A stretch of DNA of 64,000 nucleotides from Peribacillus sp. FSL E2-0218. GTDB lineage: Bacteria; Bacillota; Bacilli; Bacillales; DSM-1321. Within the stretch, counting starts at the first letter, position 1, and each line of letters starts with the position of its first letter. A program made the translations under genes and the position numbers. Location of the stretch: positions 1,863,501 to 1,927,500 of the forward strand of contig NZ_CP150304.1 of NCBI RefSeq assembly GCF_037992945.1, read 5' to 3'. The notes under the pieces are model-generated. The model did no database searches, had not been told where the DNA came from, and was given only the letters and a program-made list of their open reading frames with translations. This document shows, piece after piece, positions 44,231-51,846 of the stretch.

Positions 44231-46570
44231 ATGAAAGACAATCCATACAATTTCAACGAAATCCCTGCCGAATTAAAAGCCCTTCCTCAATGGCTTTTGT
44301 GGAGATCAGAAACGCGAAATAACAAACCAACAAAGGTGCCATATCAAGTAAATGGAGATATGGCCCAGGCGAATAATAGACGTACTTGGTCAACATTTGC
44401 AACAGCAGTCAAATTCTACTTAGAAGGCGACTATGACGGCATAGGGTTTGTATTTAGCCGGCAGGACAATTACATCGGAATCGATATCGATAAGTGTGTT
44501 GTGGATGGAAAGACTAATACCCTTTCAACTGAAATTATCGATACGTTAGACAGTTATACGGAGTTCTCTCCTTCTGGTACAGGAGTCCACATCATTATTA
44601 AAGGGAACTTACCACAAACTGTTTTAGGGACCGGACGAAAGAACACTAAACACGGTTTAGAAATTTACTCATATGGGCGTTACTTCAGTTTCACTGGTAA
44701 TCGTGAAAATTCCAACGACGTATATGAGCGTACAGATGAAATTGCTGAAGTATTTGAGCAATATTTCGATGACAGTGATATCCAAGGCCGGGTCAACTTA
44801 GCTGAATTTGAGAAAGACGAAATCACTATTACAAACGATGCTTTATGGGGGAGAATCTTCCGAAGCAAAAACGGAGATGAAATACGTTCATTATTCAATG
44901 GGAATCTGATAAATAACGATCATTCTGCCAGTGATCTATCCCTATGTAATCACCTTGCATTTTGGACTGGCAAATCCGCAACACGAATGGATACTATGTT
45001 TCGTGAATCAGCTCTTATGCGTGATAAATGGGATGTTATCCATTTTAGAGATACAAATGAAACGTATGGCGAACGAACGATAGCAACAGCCATTTCTGCC
45101 ACCTCTACAACAATATTAGATAACAAGGAACAATTCGCAGAATTCTCTTTTGACTTCCACAATGTTGAGAAAGAAGTTGTAGTGGATAAGCCAAAAAAGA
45201 AATTCCGTTTAACTGAACTTGGTAACGCAGAACGGATTGCATATGAATATGGTCATGTCATTAAATACGTTAGCGATATAGGTTGGTTCATATGGGATGG
45301 GAAACGGTGGAAGGTAGACAATAAAAAAGAAATTGAGCGCATAACAGCCAAAGTTTTGCGCAGCCTTTATAAATCTGAGGATGAATCAGAATCAAAATGG
45401 GCCCGGATGTGTGAAAGAAGAAATATTCGAATGAATAGCATTAAAGATTTAATGCCACTTGTTCCAGCTGAACGTGAAGATTTCGACAAAAATAAATTTT
45501 TATTAAATGTTGAAAATGGAATTATTGATTTGAAAACTGGGTATCTTCAGCCGCATGATCGTGAGCTTGGAATAACGAAAATCTCAAATGTTGAATTTAA
45601 TGAAAATGCCAAACATCCAACTTGGTCAAATTTCTTAGATCAAATATTTAAGGGTGACAAAGAATTGATTGAATATATGCAACGGCTTGTCGGCTACTCG
45701 CTAACAGGGGACATATCAGAGCAATCAATGTATTTCTTAGTCGGCGATGGCTCAAATGGTAAATCGACATTTGTAAATACAATCAAAAAGTTAATGGGCG
45801 ATTACGGATCTCAAACAAAATCAGATACGTTCATTAAGAAAAAAGATACTGGTGCAAATAATGATATCGCCAGGTTAGTAAATTCAAGGTTTGTTTCGGC
45901 CGTAGAGTCAGAGGAAGGCGAAAAATTGCAGGAATCTCTTGTAAAGACAATTACTGGTGGAGAACCAATTTTAGCTCGGTTTTTAAGACAAGAGTATTTT
46001 GAGTTCATTCCAGAATTTAAGGTTTTCTTTACAACAAATCATAAGCCGATTATTGGAGGAGTAGACGATGGTATTTGGAGACGTGTAAAAATCATCCCAT
46101 TTACTCTAAATCTAAAACCACATGAGCGTGATAAAAAGTTGGAGGAAAAATTGTCATTTGAAATGTCTGGGGTTTTAAATTGGGCGATTGAGGGTTGCTT
46201 GAAGTGGCAGAGGTTAGGGCTGCAAGACCCGAAAGTCGTAACAGATGCAACAGGTAACTACAAAGAAGAAATGGATATTTTAGCGCCATTCTTGGGTGAA
46301 ATTTGTTACATTGATGAGCCGAAAAATGAAGCAATCAAAATCGAAGCGAAAGAATTATACAACGTTTATGACAATTGGTGCTTTAAATCAGGTGAACGCA
46401 CATTAGGGAACAGATCATTTTATCGAATGTTAGAAACAAAAGGTTTCGGTAAATTGAAGGGTGCTGGCAATAAAACGTATTTAACAGGAATTACCTTGAA
46501 AGAAAGAATGCCAGTTACTAAAGAGGTTACTGAAACTGAACAAAACAGCTTTTTTAAGGTCATTAAATAA
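44231..46570 (+). CDS. Phage primase-helicase (D5/P4 type)
   Basis: 779 aa. Residues about 15-160 form the primase-like N-domain (LLWRSETRNNKPTKVPY, GIGFVFSRQDNYIGIDIDKC, FSPSGTGVHIIIKG). About 330-480 is the D5 N-domain, and about 495-680 an SF3 helicase with Walker A GDGSNGKSTF, Walker B around SRFVSAVESEEG and FFTTNHKPII. It opens and primes the phage origin. The repeat-rich tract directly behind it may be that origin. Confidence 0.92.
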   Translation: MKDNPYNFNEIPAELKALPQWLLWRSETRNNKPTKVPYQVNGDMAQANNRRTWSTFATAVKFYLEGDYDGIGFVFSRQDNYIGIDIDKCVVDGKTNTLSTEIIDTLDSYTEFSPSGTGVHIIIKGNLPQTVLGTGRKNTKHGLEIYSYGRYFSFTGNRENSNDVYERTDEIAEVFEQYFDDSDIQGRVNLAEFEKDEITITNDALWGRIFRSKNGDEIRSLFNGNLINNDHSASDLSLCNHLAFWTGKSATRMDTMFRESALMRDKWDVIHFRDTNETYGERTIATAISATSTTILDNKEQFAEFSFDFHNVEKEVVVDKPKKKFRLTELGNAERIAYEYGHVIKYVSDIGWFIWDGKRWKVDNKKEIERITAKVLRSLYKSEDESESKWARMCERRNIRMNSIKDLMPLVPAEREDFDKNKFLLNVENGIIDLKTGYLQPHDRELGITKISNVEFNENAKHPTWSNFLDQIFKGDKELIEYMQRLVGYSLTGDISEQSMYFLVGDGSNGKSTFVNTIKKLMGDYGSQTKSDTFIKKKDTGANNDIARLVNSRFVSAVESEEGEKLQESLVKTITGGEPILARFLRQEYFEFIPEFKVFFTTNHKPIIGGVDDGIWRRVKIIPFTLNLKPHERDKKLEEKLSFEMSGVLNWAIEGCLKWQRLGLQDPKVVTDATGNYKEEMDILAPFLGEICYIDEPKNEAIKIEAKELYNVYDNWCFKSGERTLGNRSFYRMLETKGFGKLKGAGNKTYLTGITLKERMPVTKEVTETEQNSFFKVIK

Positions 46571-46864
46571 CTGTTTTGATGCTTTAATAACTTTAAATAA
46601 CTTTTTGAAAAACTAGTATTACCAAGGGTTTGGGTTAACTTTTATTGTTATTTAGTTACTTTAGTTATTTGGTTTTCTATTAATTAAAAAAATAAAAAAA
46701 TATATAAGTATTATTAGGAGCAGTAATACCCAAATACCGATAACAATAATAACTTTCCGTCTCAATCCCTTGTGGCTCTTAGGGTTAAAGGGTTTTTCTT
46801 TAATAACTATTTCTGTTTTTTGAATAACTTCATGATTTTTCAATAACTCGAAGGAGTGATTTCC
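46565..46864. other. Candidate replication origin: NAATAACT repeats around an AT-rich tract
   Basis: Seven direct copies of NAATAACT start at 46565, 46585, 46595, 46747, 46801, 46822 and 46842; one inverted AGTTATT lies at 46663. Spacings of 20, 10, 21 and 20 bases keep copies on one face of the helix. Between the two clusters lies a pure A/T stretch (about 46678-46708). Iterons plus an easily melted tract next to the helicase gene is typical origin architecture. Confidence 0.5.
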
Positions 46865-46870
46865 ATGCAA
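46661..46870 (-). CDS. Possible small membrane protein (doubtful)
   Basis: 69-codon minus-strand frame with a basic stretch then one strong membrane helix (VIIVIGIWVLLLLIILIYFFIFL). The helix composition may simply reflect the AT-rich DNA, the start overlaps the ribosome site of the next gene, and the frame covers the repeat region. Listed only as a possibility. Confidence 0.25.
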   Translation of the reverse strand: MHGNHSFELLKNHEVIQKTEIVIKEKPFNPKSHKGLRRKVIIVIGIWVLLLLIILIYFFIFLINRKPNN

Positions 46871-47305
46871 GTACTAATGATCCTAAGCCAAATATGGAAA
46901 TCGGGTGCAAACATCTATTTTGATGAATCGGATGACCGGATAGCGATAAAAAATCAACAATTAATTCCGCCAGAAGTGATGGAAGTTGCAGAACGAGATT
47001 ACGTAGCAATTGAGAAATGGTTTAATTCATGGAATAACGCTAGTGCTGAAAAGATCACTCTTATGAAAATGGTTCATCAAATCTGCGGATGGCAGCATAA
47101 CGAAAAATTAAATGATTGGTTATGCAATGAAAATGGCACATTTGCTTTATTTGATGAATGGATGTGTTCACTTGCTAGAAATGGATGGAAAGATATTTAC
47201 GAAGATTTTCGACAATATGAATATGATGAATCTAACAAAATGGCTAGAGAATTATACATACGTGCTGTCAACTATGCCAAAAAGCAAAATAAAGCAGGTG
47301 AATGA
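46865..47305 (+). CDS. TubC docking-domain-like phage protein
   Basis: 146 aa. The first 60 residues (LMILSQIWKSGANIYFDESDDRIAIKNQQLIPPEVMEVAERDY) follow the TubC N-terminal docking-related pattern seen in many phage proteins near replication genes; the remainder (QICGWQHNEKLNDWLCNENG) is unrecognised. AAGGAGTGA lies 6 bases ahead of ATG 46865. Overlaps the next gene by 4 bases. Confidence 0.6.
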   Translation: MQVLMILSQIWKSGANIYFDESDDRIAIKNQQLIPPEVMEVAERDYVAIEKWFNSWNNASAEKITLMKMVHQICGWQHNEKLNDWLCNENGTFALFDEWMCSLARNGWKDIYEDFRQYEYDESNKMARELYIRAVNYAKKQNKAGE

Positions 47306-47847
47306 AATTGATTTCCTACCATTACTCAGATGCGGAATTAAATAAAATCTTAAAAACAATAACGATCGTTGTTGATACCCGTGAAAATGTAAACGGTCAT
47401 ATATTGGATTATTTGCGCCAAAAAGATATCCCAGTAAGAATTCAAAAACTGGACACTGGTGATTATGGCTGCATGATACCCAAAAATCCAGATTTGGGAA
47501 TAGGGCGCGACATTTATTTAAGCAGTCGAGTAGAACGTAAAGCTCATATCGACGAAATTACAGGAAATCTTCAAAAAGATACACAAACAGCTTTTGAAAA
47601 TGAATTAATTCGTTCTAAAGACATTCCCTTTACTTTAATTGTGGAGGATTTGAACGGATATGAAAAAATGCTGAAAGGAAAATATCGATCCAAATATAAT
47701 CCATTAGCTTTACTCGGAAGACTAAATACTTTCAAAGCAAAATACAACTTTGAAATTGTTTATTTAGATCAAAAATTCAGTGGGAATTGGATATATCACC
47801 ATTTTTATTATCAGGCAAAACATTATCTTAGGACCGGTGCTTTTTGA
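47302..47847 (+). CDS. ERCC4-type nuclease
   Basis: 181 aa. ITIVVDTRENVNGHI, LDTGDYGCMI and SSRVERKAHIDEI give the D...GDY...ERK catalytic signature of the ERCC4/XPF nuclease fold, in a single-domain phage form. It probably cuts branched or flap DNA during recombination. Alternative start TTG 47308. Confidence 0.85.
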   Translation: MKLISYHYSDAELNKILKTITIVVDTRENVNGHILDYLRQKDIPVRIQKLDTGDYGCMIPKNPDLGIGRDIYLSSRVERKAHIDEITGNLQKDTQTAFENELIRSKDIPFTLIVEDLNGYEKMLKGKYRSKYNPLALLGRLNTFKAKYNFEIVYLDQKFSGNWIYHHFYYQAKHYLRTGAF

Positions 47848-47883
47848 TCTTAAAAAGTTAGAACTACTGAAATGAGGATTTTT

Positions 47884-48072
47884 ATGATAGGTACTGTATC
47901 TACTAATCAATTAAATAAATCGATAGAGCTGCAAAGGGATTTTTATAAATCTGAGCTTTTAAATATGGGATATTTAAAAACGCCGGATAACAGACAACTT
48001 TATGAATTAACTTTGAGCGAATTGGAGGATATCTATAAAGCTGAAAAAGCGAGGGAAAAACATGACGGATAA
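47884..48072 (+). CDS. FbpA-like small protein
   Basis: 62 aa. RDFYKSELLNMGYLKTPDNRQLYELTLSELEDIYK matches the Fur-regulated basic protein FbpA pattern ('LxxxGiyK...LYELTLSELE'), frequent in Bacillus phages. GAGG sits 7 bases ahead of ATG 47884. Function unproven; it need not be Fur-regulated here. Confidence 0.6.
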   Translation: MIGTVSTNQLNKSIELQRDFYKSELLNMGYLKTPDNRQLYELTLSELEDIYKAEKAREKHDG

Positions 48073-48199
48073 ACAAAAGCGCCGATTAAAAAAGTATCTA
48101 GCCAAAAGAGAAAAAGATCGCTTGAATCGTGCTTGGAGAAACATCTTTGTTAAGTCTGGTTATTTAAAAAGTAACGAAGGGGCTGATATTCATGGCTAA
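48062..48199 (+). CDS. 45-aa basic phage protein
   Basis: Begins MTDKQKRRLKKYLAKREKDR, highly basic; overlaps the previous gene by 11 bases and the next by 8. Probably coupled translation. Possibly nucleic-acid binding, from composition alone. Confidence 0.5.
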   Translation: MTDKQKRRLKKYLAKREKDRLNRAWRNIFVKSGYLKSNEGADIHG

Positions 48200-48413
48200 G
48201 GTTCAGCCGGTTGTTATCCGCCGCCAACATAAACATGAAGCAGAACAAGCTATCAAGGATTTATTAGTGAGGGGATTTGAAGTTGTTTCCCCTCTTAAAC
48301 AGGAAAATCCACAATCTGAAGTCCTTAATATTTATTCTTTTGAACAAAAGAGATTCCAAGTAGAAGATTTTTCTTCTCCTTGGATCGCTAAGCTGATGAG
48401 AGTCGTACAGTAG
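48192..48413 (+). CDS. 73-aa phage protein
   Basis: HKHEAEQAIKDLLVRGFEVVSPLKQEN and YSFEQKRFQVEDFS; no family recognised. AACGAAGGGG lies ahead of ATG 48192. Last gene of this early rightward run before leftward genes. Confidence 0.6.
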   Translation: MAKVQPVVIRRQHKHEAEQAIKDLLVRGFEVVSPLKQENPQSEVLNIYSFEQKRFQVEDFSSPWIAKLMRVVQ

Positions 48414-48444
48414 ACGCAAACTGTGCAATAAAAAAGTACAAACC

Positions 48445-48846
48445 TTATGGTCTGTACCCGTATGCAAACACAAACATAAAAGTAAAAAATAAAAAAATGA
48501 AAGTGGATGGAATGAAACTTACCACAACCCATCCTTTAGCTATTCTGCTTTGTCTGCTTGTATACCATTTGAAATAAATAAAAACAAGAATTACCACCAA
48601 AGGCCAGAAATAATAACTAGCCATAGTATCAACCCAACCTGAATTTTTATCCCAGTAAGCGTCCGGTACAGGAAGGATATTCTCATATTGTTTATCAATT
48701 TTATTTTTAGTTGTGATAAAGATATAAGTAATCACAGAATAATAAGCTACTATTGTGGCTTTTATCCACCAAAATATAAACCTATTAGAAATTACTACTA
48801 AAAAGATAATTGCTAATGTGTAATATACGCCAGTGTATTGTCCCAA
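48445..48846 (-). CDS. Four-helix membrane protein, minus strand
   Basis: About 133 aa. Membrane segments at roughly 8-26, 30-50, 80-97 and 108-130 (VYYTLAIIFLVVIS, ATIVAYYSVITYIF, YYFWPLVVILVFIY, STFIFLFFTFMFVFA). GGAGGTGAT precedes TTG 48846. Reads against the early operon, so it may be expressed in the lysogen. Function unknown; superinfection exclusion is one possibility. Confidence 0.6.
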   Translation of the reverse strand: MGQYTGVYYTLAIIFLVVISNRFIFWWIKATIVAYYSVITYIFITTKNKIDKQYENILPVPDAYWDKNSGWVDTMASYYFWPLVVILVFIYFKWYTSRQSRIAKGWVVVSFIPSTFIFLFFTFMFVFAYGYRP

Positions 48847-48885
48847 TAGAATCACCTCCACTCTCTAGTTACCCATGTCAGTTTA

Positions 48886-49080
48886 TTAATCTAAATTAGA
48901 TGGGTTTTTCAAATAAGAACTAAGTATGTAGCCACAATCTTAACAATAGTAAGAAACAATCTTGGACAGTTTATTCCTAGAATTATCATAGGAAAACATT
49001 CGAACAAATTTAAACCCGGTTCCAAGAGCACCTTTCTTATTATTGTTTGGATTACATTTAGGGCATTGGTCGTCGTTCAT
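48886..49080 (-). pseudogene. Zinc-ribbon protein interrupted by a stop codon
   Basis: ATG 49080 opens DDQCPKCNPNNNKKG and runs 46 codons to SYYC, then TAA (48940-48942). The same frame continues with DCGYILSSYLKN to 48886. A second knuckle C-x-x-C would be complete as C-stop-D-C if one codon were sense, so a nonsense mutation probably split a 64-aa zinc ribbon. A working 46-aa product is not excluded. Confidence 0.45.
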
Positions 49081-49229
49081 TTACCTTTACACACTCCTTA
49101 TTTGTATAATTTTGCTAATTAATAGGATACCACATTAATTTATATTTTTACTATTCTTAAGGAGTATTAATGTTTAACTTCACATTACGAATAAACGGTG
49201 ATGCAACAAAAATCGAAAGGTTGATGAAG

Positions 49230-49624
49230 ATGAAAAAGAAAATTGCGTTGTTTGTTTTAGGCGTTACATCATTGTATCTTTGGTAGGTTGTACGACAGAA
49301 GCAGATACGGTTTCTGAGAATCTTTCAAAGACAGCAGATTCTTTTGAAGTACAGATAAGAGTAGTATTTTTCAATGGTATAACAGACAAATATCTTCTTA
49401 CTGTTGAAAGGCTATATGCACTTAATACTGAAAGTGGTAAGAAGCTAACTGTCACTTGCAAAGTTGGAGAAGGTCAATACAAGAAGCATTACCTTGGATT
49501 GAGTGATAACGTAAGCTACTTTGTAGAACAAACAGATGCGAAGTACGAAGATGCATACCACTATAAAGTGTTATTTAGACCGGAAGAAATCATTCCAGAC
49601 ATTGACTTACAGACAAGTAAATAA
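49230..49624 (+). pseudogene. Small lipoprotein gene with a one-base deletion
   Basis: ATG 49230 starts a signal peptide (MKKKIALFVLGVTSL) that runs into a stop at about 49284. The shifted frame carries SLVGC, a perfect lipobox, followed by the mature protein to 49622 (TTEADTVSENLSKTADSFEV... ending IDLQTSK). Adding one T in ATTGTATCT (near 49275) would join them. The precursor would be about 130 aa, anchored at Cys. Alternatively a sequencing error. Confidence 0.6.
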
Positions 49625-49665
49625 AGAATGTCGCAATACGAATAAACCAGGGAAGGAGCCAACTC

Positions 49666-49731
49666 ATGAAAGAACTAGCCGAGCTCAGGAGAATTCTAGA
49701 TGGCCAAAAGACCGTTCAACAAGACGGTTAA
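49666..49731 (+). CDS. 21-aa micro-ORF, copy 1 of MKELAxLRRIxD
   Basis: ATG 49666 behind GGAAGGAG opens MKELAELRRILDGQKTVQQ. A related peptide is encoded at 50522-50599. Could be a real small peptide or a shared gene remnant. Confidence 0.3.
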   Translation: MKELAELRRILDGQKTVQQDG

Positions 49732-49930
49732 AACCTTTGCTGGATGAGATTTAAAGTTCCTATATCCAAACGGGCAATAAGGTGAGAAGTCAGAAAGAGA
49801 CCGTTAAAAAATCAATTCAAATAAAAGATGGCACATTTCAAGGCAGCTCGTTTGGCGATGAAGGAGCTTTATCATTATAAATACAACAGGAAATAAAAAT
49901 GAACCCAGGATAAAACCTGGATTCAGTAAC
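49732..49930. other. Intergenic stretch with a weak 32-codon frame and a hairpin
   Basis: GTG 49782 opens a 32-codon frame (RSQKETVKKSIQIKDGTFQ) with a poor ribosome site. ATCCAGG-TTTTAT-CCTGG (minus strand, about 49904-49922) is a terminator-like hairpin for the leftward gene that ends at 49931. Confidence 0.35.
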
Positions 49931-50395
49931 TTATAAACGCTCACCATAATATTTTTTTTCTTCAATTGGGTGATCTAGATGGAATTCTTTTGCACAAAAT
50001 ATAAACCTACTATCTATATCGAAGCCAGCTTTATTTAAAACTTCTTCAGTGCCATGTGGTCCTGTCCCAGAGTAACCACTACTACACCCTGATAGATGAA
50101 GTTCATTTCCATTTTTGTCTTTAAGTATAAGGGCACTATAAATCAGATTATTGTTTTTACTGATTTCTTTATCAATTTTAGCTTCTGTAAAACGGTCGAA
50201 TTGATCTTTAACGGCTTCAAATAAAGCTACACTTTTATCTGTAACGCCGCGGTCATCGCCATAATCTTTAATGATCATAATATTTCGTTTTTCCGATTCC
50301 TTATACAGTTGGAACTTTTGGTAGGTTGCACCATTTGTTGTACAAATGATTGGTTTTTCTAAATACTGTTTTTTACTTGAGGATCGATTAAACAT
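49931..50395 (-). CDS. Unknown phage-encoded protein, minus strand
   Basis: 154 aa, soluble. Contains LHLSGCSSGYSGTGPHGTEEVL, a Gly-rich motif that looks like a structural or nucleotide-contacting loop, and YSALILKDKNGNE. GGAGGGATGTA precedes ATG 50395. It lies alone on the minus strand between early modules with its own hairpin, so it is probably a cargo gene. No family named. Confidence 0.6.
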   Translation of the reverse strand: MFNRSSSKKQYLEKPIICTTNGATYQKFQLYKESEKRNIMIIKDYGDDRGVTDKSVALFEAVKDQFDRFTEAKIDKEISKNNNLIYSALILKDKNGNELHLSGCSSGYSGTGPHGTEEVLNKAGFDIDSRFIFCAKEFHLDHPIEEKKYYGERL

Positions 50396-50521
50396 TACAT
50401 CCCTCCTAAAAAGTTATTTTATAAGTTTATTAGGAGAAAAAGAGATTAGTACAATAAAGATTAAAAAATTTAAAACAACGTTTTAATTTAAATTAATTTT
50501 GCATAAGGAGGGTAATTAATT

Positions 50522-50599
50522 ATGAAAAAAAAGGAATTTAGGAACAGAGGTATGAAAGAACTAGCCAAGCTTAGAAGAATTGTGGACGACCAAAAATAA
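50522..50599 (+). CDS. 25-aa micro-ORF, copy 2 of MKELAxLRRIxD
   Basis: GGAGGGT lies 9 bases ahead of ATG 50522, a strong ribosome site. The peptide begins MKKKEFRNRG and ends MKELAKLRRIVDDQK, alike to copy 1. A 21-codon frame (50600-50665) overlaps its stop codon and may be coupled. Confidence 0.4.
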   Translation: MKKKEFRNRGMKELAKLRRIVDDQK

Positions 50600-50714
50600 A
50601 TGAAGAATCAAGACAACAAGCTGCTACTGAAAGATTTTCTAAGGCTAGAAACGCTTTGTAGTTAAAGGAAAACAAAAATTCAAATCTAATCTGAATATAA
50701 AGGGTGCCGTTACT

Positions 50715-51233
50715 ATGTCAAACACGAAATTGAACGTATTATTCAAGAAAATGCAAAAGGATGATAAAAAGGAAGTTCTGGAGTTTCATGTGCAAGGTAA
50801 TGAGCTGCCAAATACTCAGGAGCTTATCGGTTCAGCTGGATCTATTGTTATTTTAAATGTGGAGGAGAGTACAGCTGGAACATTCAATGCGGAATTTGTA
50901 TCTGTACAGAAGGACTCTAAGAAAACCACCCTTAAATTTAATATTAAAGGCGATTCAGATGACAAGGTAATTAAGCTGTATCCACACGCTGGTAAAAGCG
51001 TCACGTTGTTTATGGAACCGTCCCAAATGTCTGTAGACGATTTCTATGAGGAGGAAGAACACGAAGGTATCGAATATCAAATTGGTCAAGATGGTACGGC
51101 GATTGTTTCTCCAAATCAGATGACTTTGGATGATGTGGCCCAGGACGAAGAGAGTGAAAATCAGGGTGTCCCTGGTAGCGACGATGATTCGTTTGCCCAG
51201 GTTACCCTAAGTAATGACGATTCTTTAGAATAA
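50715..51233 (+). CDS. Phage protein of unknown function
   Basis: 172 aa. The first 105 residues are beta-rich and seem to hold two similar strands sets (KKEVLEFHVQGNE... and KKTTLKFNIKGDS...), suggesting an internal repeat; the last 65 are very acidic (EEEEHEGIEY, QDEESENQG, SDDDSFAQVTLS). Such a tail is common in DNA mimics and SSB-like proteins. Family not recognised. Confidence 0.65.
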   Translation: MSNTKLNVLFKKMQKDDKKEVLEFHVQGNELPNTQELIGSAGSIVILNVEESTAGTFNAEFVSVQKDSKKTTLKFNIKGDSDDKVIKLYPHAGKSVTLFMEPSQMSVDDFYEEEEHEGIEYQIGQDGTAIVSPNQMTLDDVAQDEESENQGVPGSDDDSFAQVTLSNDDSLE

Positions 51234-51289
51234 TTTGTTTGGCCCTGGGCTCCTGCCTGGGGAACCTCTTTAGAAAATGGAGGAATATC

Positions 51290-51733
51290 ATGAGTTTTGA
51301 ATTACCTGAATTGGATCGAAAAGCCACTCAAACGGCTGTGGAGGCTGAATTAGAGAAATATCGATTATATAAGTACTTAATCTTCGAGGAACGCGAGGCT
51401 TCAGTTACTGCCAGTTCGGAGGAAAGATTTCATGGTCCAACTAATATGACTAGCGATCAAACAGGTTCCATTGCCATCTATAATGCAGATCAGCAGAAAT
51501 ATCGCAGAGATTATTGTAAGCGTGTTGAATGGGCTGTTCGAAGACTGCCTAATATGGAACGTTTTCTTATTGAGGAAAGATATATGTCAGAGGATGCAGA
51601 GTACTTGTCTGACTATAATGTGTATTGCTTTAAATTTCAGCCACCCATTTCTGAAAAGAAATATTCAAAGATTAGATGGAAAGCTTTTTATAAAATAGCA
51701 TTGAACTTAAATCTTGCTATCACTAAGAAATAG
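51290..51733 (+). CDS. ArpU-family late transcriptional regulator
   Basis: 147 aa. TQTAVEAELEKYRLYKYL at the start, YRRDYCKRVEWAVRRLPNMERFLIEERYM in the centre and KYSKIRWKAFYKIALNLNL at the end follow the ArpU/RinA-like sigma-factor-related pattern of Firmicute phages, which activates the packaging and structural operon. Its target is probably in the gene-poor stretch ahead of 58880. GGAGGAATATC precedes ATG 51290. Confidence 0.85.
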   Translation: MSFELPELDRKATQTAVEAELEKYRLYKYLIFEEREASVTASSEERFHGPTNMTSDQTGSIAIYNADQQKYRRDYCKRVEWAVRRLPNMERFLIEERYMSEDAEYLSDYNVYCFKFQPPISEKKYSKIRWKAFYKIALNLNLAITKK

Positions 51734-51802
51734 TTAATGTATTATTTGAAAAAATTGCAATTAATTAGTTATAAATGACTATAAAGTGACGTGTTGTTGG
51801 TG

Positions 51803-51808
51803 TATAAT
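51803..51808 (+). promoter_or_regulatory. -10 box of the first cargo gene
   Basis: GTGTATAATTAT, 39 bases ahead of the 51847 gene. A similar GTGTATAATTTT lies at 57495 ahead of another cargo gene. The -35 is not clear. Confidence 0.45.
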
Positions 51809-51846
51809 TATATATCTTAGGAAAATGTAACCATTGGAGGGCTATT

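Noticed and set aside
46565..46864. CRISPR-like array reading of the NAATAACT repeats
   Set aside because: Repeats are only 7-8 bases, spacers are irregular and there are no cas genes.
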